Assembly: GCF_001719165.1 (NCBI RefSeq) | Contig: NZ_CP017057.1 | Coordinates: 2,908,501 to 2,972,500, forward strand | Direction of reading: 5' to 3' | Origin: Erythrobacter litoralis | Lineage (GTDB): Bacteria > Pseudomonadota > Alphaproteobacteria > Sphingomonadales > Sphingomonadaceae | Length of the DNA: 64,000 nucleotides | Shown: piece after piece, positions 59,773 to 64,000 of the stretch | Layout of the letters: every line of letters starts with the position of its first letter | Position numbering within the stretch: the stretch's first letter is position 1 | The notes under the pieces: model-generated | Databases searched by the model: none | Seen by the model: only the letters and a program-made list of their open reading frames with translations | What the model was told of the DNA's origin: nothing | Position numbers and translations under genes: made by a program

Positions 59773-60371
59773 CGCCCCTGAAGCGCCTGCGAGGCCGAAC
59801 CTAGAGGGGTTCGCCCGGACTGGCTAGTGGCGTGTGCGTGGCGGGCCGGAAGGGCGAAAACGCCGGACGTTGCGGCGCCCGCCGCCGGCCTTTGCGGGCC
59901 CGATGGCGCAACAATCTTGCCGCCGCCCGAGCGAAAGATTCAGGCATTGATTCACATGATTCAATCACCAAATTTTTCTTCACAGATTCATTTTGCCCCT
60001 TGCGCGTTCCACGACTCAAGCTTGGTCCACGCGTCGCGCGGTCTCGCTGCGCTCCGAACATGCGCAAGGCGCCGTTTTAAGGGTTAATCGCCCGTTGACG
60101 CGGACCCGCGTGCGATTCATGATCTAGTGGTTAGGTCTGCGGCGGACCCCCCAGCCATGGTGAATCCCCCCTCCGGCCCTTCGGGTCGGGCATGGGTTCG
60201 GAGTCTCCGGCGAAGGGTCCCGGATGAACCTGGCAGGAGACCAGAAGAGCTGTATCCGGAGGACAGGCCTGTGGCCGGACCGGGGACAGCCTGTGGATGG
60301 GCCGGTAAAGAACAGAATTGGAACATTGGCCCTTGCGGCCATGGGGCGATTCGGGGGACAACGGGGTGACA
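59773..60371. other. 600-bp non-coding region between the TIR gene and nrdA
   Basis: I find no convincing gene. The left part includes an A/T-rich patch (59930-60000), likely holding promoters for both divergent genes, with clustered GANTC sites. The right part (60124-60371) is GC-rich and can fold: CCGGCCC/GGGTCGG form a 7-bp stem at 60173-60189 with a three-base loop. A structured nrdA leader is possible. I see no B12 box or NrdR box. Confidence 0.5.
59937..60017. promoter_or_regulatory. Cluster of five GANTC (CcrM) sites upstream of nrdA
   Basis: GATTC at 59937, 59949, 59958 and 59985 and GACTC at 60013, five sites in 81 bp; chance density in such GC-rich DNA is about one in 300 bp. In Alphaproteobacteria GANTC is the CcrM methylation site, and promoters with clustered sites can respond to hemimethylation after fork passage. 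That fits a replication gene such as nrdA. Confidence 0.6.
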
Positions 60372-62408
60372 ATGGATTTCAAGACGAGCGACAGCGTGCC
60401 GAACGAAGTTATCGACGACACCGAAACCGGCACTGCGGAACACCCGCAGGCGAATAAACAGGCGAATGAAAAGGCCGTGAGCATGAAGAAAGCCGACACC
60501 GGCAGCGACGAACTGATCGCCGAAAAGGCGGGCGAAGCCATGGCCGGCGCCGTCGCCAATGCGATGAAGCAGGCCGCCAAACCCGACAGCAAGAGCGTCA
60601 ATCCGCGCCGTTTCACGATCCGCACCGATCCAGCCCGCGATGCGAACCTAACCGCCTTCGGCAAGGAAACGCTGACCGACCGCTATCTCCTGCCCGGCGA
60701 AAGCTACCAGGACCTGTTCGCCCGCGTCGCCGATGCCTATGCCGACGACGAGGAACACGCCCAGCGGCTCTACGACTACATCTCGAACCTGTGGTTCATG
60801 CCCGCGACCCCGGTGCTGTCGAACGGCGGCACTGCGCGCGGCCTGCCGATTTCGTGCTATCTCAATTCCGTGTCCGACAGCCTCGACGGGATCGTCGGCA
60901 CCTGGAACGAGAACGTCTGGCTCGCCTCCAAGGGCGGCGGCATCGGCACCTATTGGGGCAATGTCCGCGGCATCGGTGAGCCCGTGGGCCTCAACGGCAA
61001 GACCAGCGGCATCATCCCGTTCGTGCGGGTGATGGACAGCCTGACGCTCGCGATTTCGCAGGGGTCCCTGCGGCGCGGATCGGCGGCGTGCTATCTCGAC
61101 ATCAGCCACCCGGAGATCGAGGAATTCCTCGAAATCCGCAAACCTTCGGGCGACTTCAACCGCAAGGCATTGAACCTGCACCACGGCGTTCTCGTCACCG
61201 ACGAATTCATGGAAGCGGTGCGCGCGGGCGACAAGTTCGACCTCAAGAGCCCCAAGACCGGCGAAGTGCGCGCCACCGTCGATGCGCGTTCGCTGTTCCA
61301 GAAGCTGGTAGAAACCCGCCTCGCGACGGGCGAGCCCTACATCGTCTTCAACGATACCGTGAACCGCATGATGCCCAAGCATCACCGCGATCTCGGCCTT
61401 AAGGTCTCGACCTCGAACCTGTGTTCGGAAATCACCCTGCCGACGGGCATCGACCATCTCGGCAACGATCGCACGGCGGTGTGCTGCCTGTCCTCGTTGA
61501 ACCTTGAAAAGTGGGACGAGTGGAATTCCGACAAGCGTTTCATCGAGGACGTCATGCGCTTCCTCGACAACGTGCTGCAGGACTATATCGACCGCGCCCC
61601 CGAAGAGATGGCCCGCGCCAAGTATTCGGCCATGCGCGAACGTTCGGTCGGGCTCGGCGTGATGGGCTTCCACTCCTTCCTCCAGTCGAAGGGGCTCGGG
61701 TTCGAAAGCGCCATGGCCAAGGCGCACAATCTGAAGATGTTCCAGCACATTCAGGCCAAGGCATCCGAAGCCTCGATGCTGCTCGCGCAGGAGCGCGGAC
61801 CCTGCCCCGACGCCGCCGAAATGGGCGCGATGGAGCGGTTTTCGTGCAAGATGGCGATCGCGCCGACCGCGTCGATCTCGATCATCTGCGGGGGGACAAG
61901 CGCGTGCATCGAACCGATCCCGGCGAACATCTACACCCACAAGACGCTTTCGGGCAGCTTCGTGGTGAAGAACCCCTATCTCGAAAAGCTGCTCGACCGG
62001 AAATCCAAGAATTCGAACAATGTCTGGAATTCGATCCTCGAGCGGGGCGGTTCGGTCCAGCATCTCGAATTCCTCACCGCTGAGGAAAAGGCGACGTTCA
62101 AGACCAGCTTCGAGATCGACCAGCGCTGGCTGCTCGAATTCGCCGCCGACCGTTCGCCCTATATCGACCAGGCGCAGTCGCTGAACCTGTTCATCCCGGC
62201 CGACGTCGACAAGTGGGACCTGATGATGCTGCATTTCCAGGCGTGGGAGAAGGGCATCAAGTCGCTCTATTACCTGCGGTCGAAGAGCGTGCAGCGCGCA
62301 GGCTTCGCCGGCGGGGTCGAAGCGGACAACACCGCCGAACTGTCGAAGTTCGAACTGAACGCGGCCGGCGAACAGACCGATTACGAGGAGTGCCTGAGCT
62401 GTCAATAG
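60372..62408 (+). CDS. nrdA: Ribonucleoside-diphosphate reductase alpha subunit
   Basis: 678 residues. Active-site Cys162 (GLPISCYLN), Cys351 (TSNLCSEI, the radical-site Cys with the Asn and Glu around it) and Cys371/372 (AVCCLSS), plus the C-terminal shuttle pair Cys674/Cys677 (ECLSCQ). It makes dNDPs with a NrdB radical subunit. The first 75 residues are hydrophilic and low in complexity, and an ATP-cone is absent, so allosteric activity control by dATP through that domain is not expected. ATG at 60372 with GGGGTGA ahead. No nrdB follows in the window; an integrase gene does. Confidence 0.93.
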   Translation: MDFKTSDSVPNEVIDDTETGTAEHPQANKQANEKAVSMKKADTGSDELIAEKAGEAMAGAVANAMKQAAKPDSKSVNPRRFTIRTDPARDANLTAFGKETLTDRYLLPGESYQDLFARVADAYADDEEHAQRLYDYISNLWFMPATPVLSNGGTARGLPISCYLNSVSDSLDGIVGTWNENVWLASKGGGIGTYWGNVRGIGEPVGLNGKTSGIIPFVRVMDSLTLAISQGSLRRGSAACYLDISHPEIEEFLEIRKPSGDFNRKALNLHHGVLVTDEFMEAVRAGDKFDLKSPKTGEVRATVDARSLFQKLVETRLATGEPYIVFNDTVNRMMPKHHRDLGLKVSTSNLCSEITLPTGIDHLGNDRTAVCCLSSLNLEKWDEWNSDKRFIEDVMRFLDNVLQDYIDRAPEEMARAKYSAMRERSVGLGVMGFHSFLQSKGLGFESAMAKAHNLKMFQHIQAKASEASMLLAQERGPCPDAAEMGAMERFSCKMAIAPTASISIICGGTSACIEPIPANIYTHKTLSGSFVVKNPYLEKLLDRKSKNSNNVWNSILERGGSVQHLEFLTAEEKATFKTSFEIDQRWLLEFAADRSPYIDQAQSLNLFIPADVDKWDLMMLHFQAWEKGIKSLYYLRSKSVQRAGFAGGVEADNTAELSKFELNAAGEQTDYEECLSCQ

Positions 62409-62483
62409 TAATGTTGTGCTGTGTCTCATTCTATGGAACAGGATGGGACTGCGGTCAATAAATAACTTGAAAAAGTGAGAGAG

Positions 62484-62527
62484 TGTGTCCTCATGAAGCG
62501 GGAAACCCCGTAACCCATGAGGACACA
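62484..62527. repeat. 12-bp inverted repeat between nrdA and the integrase gene
   Basis: TGTGTCCTCATG (62484-62495) and its exact complement CATGAGGACACA (62516-62527) enclose a 20-base spacer that contains CGGG-AAAC-CCCG, a second stem. The right arm contains the GAGG that serves as RBS for the TTG start at 62533. It could be an RNA hairpin hiding that RBS, a terminator for nrdA, or a recombinase/operator site. Confidence 0.8.
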
Positions 62528-62532
62528 CCGTC

Positions 62533-63804
62533 TTGCGTCTGGCTTTCGTCAATCCTGATCTTCTCGATCAATCGGTCGACGAGGCGCTCATGCCGGATGA
62601 GCTCGAACGGTTCTGGCATGATCGGGCCAGCCCGTTGGCGAAGTCACTCTACGCCAGGATCGGGATCACTGAACGAGTCCCCTTCGTCCTCGACCAGTAT
62701 TCCAATCCTCCTCAAATCCATCCTCAGTCCTCCAGCGTCCTACGCAAGATGACCGAACAAGTGCCCGGGCGGACCACCATGCGGACCTATGGTCAGCACG
62801 TCCTCAGATTCGTCGCTACGCTAGCCGAGGATGGTGGAGATCTGGCGACTGTCGATCCGGGATACCTTTCCCAATACCGGGCTCGCCGCCTGGCGAGCGC
62901 AACGCCTCAGGGAAAGTCCCTGGATCCTGTTTCCTGGAACTCCGAGGCTGCCGCGCTGAAGACCATGTTCGATGCGGCCGTCCTCCTGCGTCTGCGTCCG
63001 GATAACCCGACAGAGCATCCGGCGTTGCAGTGGTCCTACAAGGGGGCCGGAGCCATGTTCGAAGAACCGAAGTTCATCACGCTCGACCGCTTCCGCATCT
63101 TCCGGGACGACGGTCTGATGGTGACCAGATCGCCGTTGCGCAACGCCGCTTTCGCCGAAACCATCCTGACGTCCGGCATGCGTCTCTACGAATGCAGCAG
63201 GATGCCTGCCACGGCTGTTCCTCCTCGCAACGATAACAATGGCGGTAGAGCTTTCACCTATCCGGTCCCTGCGATCGACGGGAAGGGCCACCGCGCCCGG
63301 AAAGTGCCAGTCGGCATCCACGCTTTCCGCCGTCTTCAAGCATATCAGCAACTCGAGCGACTGCCGGCGCTCGAACGCAAGGGGCTTTCGGCGTCCCTAA
63401 CTCCGCTGTGGCTCAACCAATCCGGTGGCCTCATGGGGATCGGCGGCTGGGAGAAGGTCTTCGAGAACGCATCCGAACGATCGGGCGTCAAGGTGACGCC
63501 GCATACCCTCAGGCACACCTTCGCGGTCTACATGCTCTGTGCGCTCCTGCGTCGTCATCATGACAGCATGAAGATCAAGGACGACGTCAGGCGCCTCACA
63601 GAAGGCGGTCGCAGCGATGTCTACGCGACGATCTTCGGAGACCCCCTCCGCGCCCTCCAGCGTCTCCTGGGCCACAAGCACTACGAGACGACCTTCATCT
63701 ACCTCGACATCCTCAGCGCCGACGATTTCGTCATCGACGAGGCGCTGCGGATCTTCGAGGACACCCTCGGATCGGAGGAGGACTACCTTGACCTCATCCG
63801 CTGA
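62533..63804 (+). CDS. Tyrosine recombinase/integrase
   Basis: 423 residues from the TTG at 62533 (an ATG at 62590 is an alternative). An N-terminal SAM-like core-binding region (about 70-160) precedes the catalytic domain: Arg217 (SGMRLYE), His324 and Arg327 (HTLRHTF), the GHKH His near 381-383, and Tyr390 (FIYLDI). A 40-residue insert between HTLRHTF and the LLGHKHYETT box is longer than in phage integrases. Codon use (many CTC, TCC, CGT codons, lower GC) differs from the neighbours, a sign of transfer. It marks an integrated element downstream of nrdA. Confidence 0.9.
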   Translation: MRLAFVNPDLLDQSVDEALMPDELERFWHDRASPLAKSLYARIGITERVPFVLDQYSNPPQIHPQSSSVLRKMTEQVPGRTTMRTYGQHVLRFVATLAEDGGDLATVDPGYLSQYRARRLASATPQGKSLDPVSWNSEAAALKTMFDAAVLLRLRPDNPTEHPALQWSYKGAGAMFEEPKFITLDRFRIFRDDGLMVTRSPLRNAAFAETILTSGMRLYECSRMPATAVPPRNDNNGGRAFTYPVPAIDGKGHRARKVPVGIHAFRRLQAYQQLERLPALERKGLSASLTPLWLNQSGGLMGIGGWEKVFENASERSGVKVTPHTLRHTFAVYMLCALLRRHHDSMKIKDDVRRLTEGGRSDVYATIFGDPLRALQRLLGHKHYETTFIYLDILSADDFVIDEALRIFEDTLGSEEDYLDLIR

Positions 63805-64000
63805 CCACAGGAACGAAGCGTCCGATGACAGTCTCCCGCCGAGGCTCGGGCGGCCGCGACGAAAAGTCCCGACGCTCGACCGGGGTGGAGTCCTCCAGTT
63901 CCCCACCCGATCAAATCCAAGCGATTGGCGGCATCGCCATTTCGAACGGAAGAACCCACTGAACTGGGACTTCGCTTCGGTGCGTCCCGCCCTCGGCAGG
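63788..64000 (+). CDS. Partial ORF overlapping the integrase, runs off the window
   Basis: At least 71 codons are open from the TTG at 63788 to the window end. GGAGGAGG stands six bases ahead, a strong RBS, and the start overlaps the integrase stop by 17 bases, so the two are probably translated together. The protein starts MTSSADHRNEASDD and is rich in Arg and Trp (SDWRHRHFERKNPLNWDF). I do not recognise it. A second recombinase or accessory protein of the element is plausible from position only. Confidence 0.6.
   Translation, partial: MTSSADHRNEASDDSLPPRLGRPRRKVPTLDRGGVLQFPTRSNPSDWRHRHFERKNPLNWDFASVRPALGR

Noticed and set aside
59937..59990. GATTCA repeats as a CRISPR or origin repeat array
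   Set aside because: The units are six bases with irregular spacing and no spacers; they are better explained as GANTC sites, and no DnaA boxes accompany them.
60077..60087. TTAAGGGTTAA as a CtrA site before nrdA
   Set aside because: The spacer between the TTAA halves is three bases; the CtrA consensus needs seven.
60124..60371. Cobalamin riboswitch or NrdR boxes upstream of nrdA
   Set aside because: I see no B12-box sequence and no pair of NrdR-type boxes; the region is GC-rich with simple stems only.
60648..62552. 634-codon open frame opposite nrdA
   Set aside because: Antisense shadow; no recognisable domain, and the plus strand encodes full NrdA.

Overview
The window is high-GC DNA whose protein families point to a sphingomonad, probably Erythrobacteraceae (Alphaproteobacteria). 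The pointers are two large SusC-free TonB receptors, a C-terminal CLSCQ-type NrdA, a short bifunctional PutA, TIR/FlgO/TPR and Sel1 proteins, a DUF1838-like protein and GANTC methylation sites. The genus is an inference; there is no rRNA or tRNA in the window.

Positions 1-49,000 look like one catabolic island. A palindrome with the core TGTCCGGACA (best form AATTTGTCCGGACAAATT) occurs eight times, always outside genes or just ahead of start codons: near 1065, 17961, 18000, 21686, 22516, 22558, 39688 and 48981. These sites sit in front of almost every transcription unit of the island: 1044 leftward; 1109-3260; 17897 leftward; 18056-19000; the TonB receptor at 21586; the divergent pair 22409/22650; the divergent pair 39535/39725; and 48958 leftward. 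The only regulator in the island is a HutC-type GntR protein (12215-12982). HutC-family operators known to me have a GTC-YR-GAC core, so I infer that it controls the whole island.

The island has: outer-membrane import (two TonB receptors); secreted proteins (two VOC proteins, a serine hydrolase, a nitrilase-like protein, a DUF1838-like protein); an MFS carrier; amide, imide or ureide hydrolases (the end of a hydantoinase B, an amidase, an N-carbamoylsarcosine-amidase-like cysteine hydrolase, three PuuE-like deacetylase-fold proteins, an alpha/beta hydrolase); and an acyl-CoA and dicarboxylate section (PaaK-like ligase, three class III CoA-transferases, acyl-CoA dehydrogenase, MaoC hydratase, CitE-like and HMG-CoA-lyase-like lyases, LeuCD-like dehydratase, two MmgE/PrpD proteins, a crotonase, SDR, aldehyde dehydrogenase, FAD oxidase). 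The logic is uptake, hydrolysis of C-N bonds, CoA activation and retro-aldol cleavage. I cannot name the substrate. Two paralogous methyltransferase modules, each coupled by a GTGA overlap to a small protein of an unrecognised family, are the most novel part.

Positions 49,200-52,400 hold putA. Positions 52,400-59,800 hold signalling or conflict-type genes on both strands: an LRAT/NlpC-P60-like secreted protein with an amber codon in its signal peptide, a SLOG plus four-TM (SLATT-like) protein, a Sel1-repeat protein fused to a trypsin-like protease, an acidic-repeat lipoprotein and a TIR-TM-FlgO-TPR protein. A 600-bp non-coding region with five clustered GANTC sites precedes nrdA (60,372-62,408). 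Directly after nrdA, where nrdB might be expected, lies a tyrosine recombinase of different codon use and a second overlapping ORF that runs off the window: the left edge of an integrated element.
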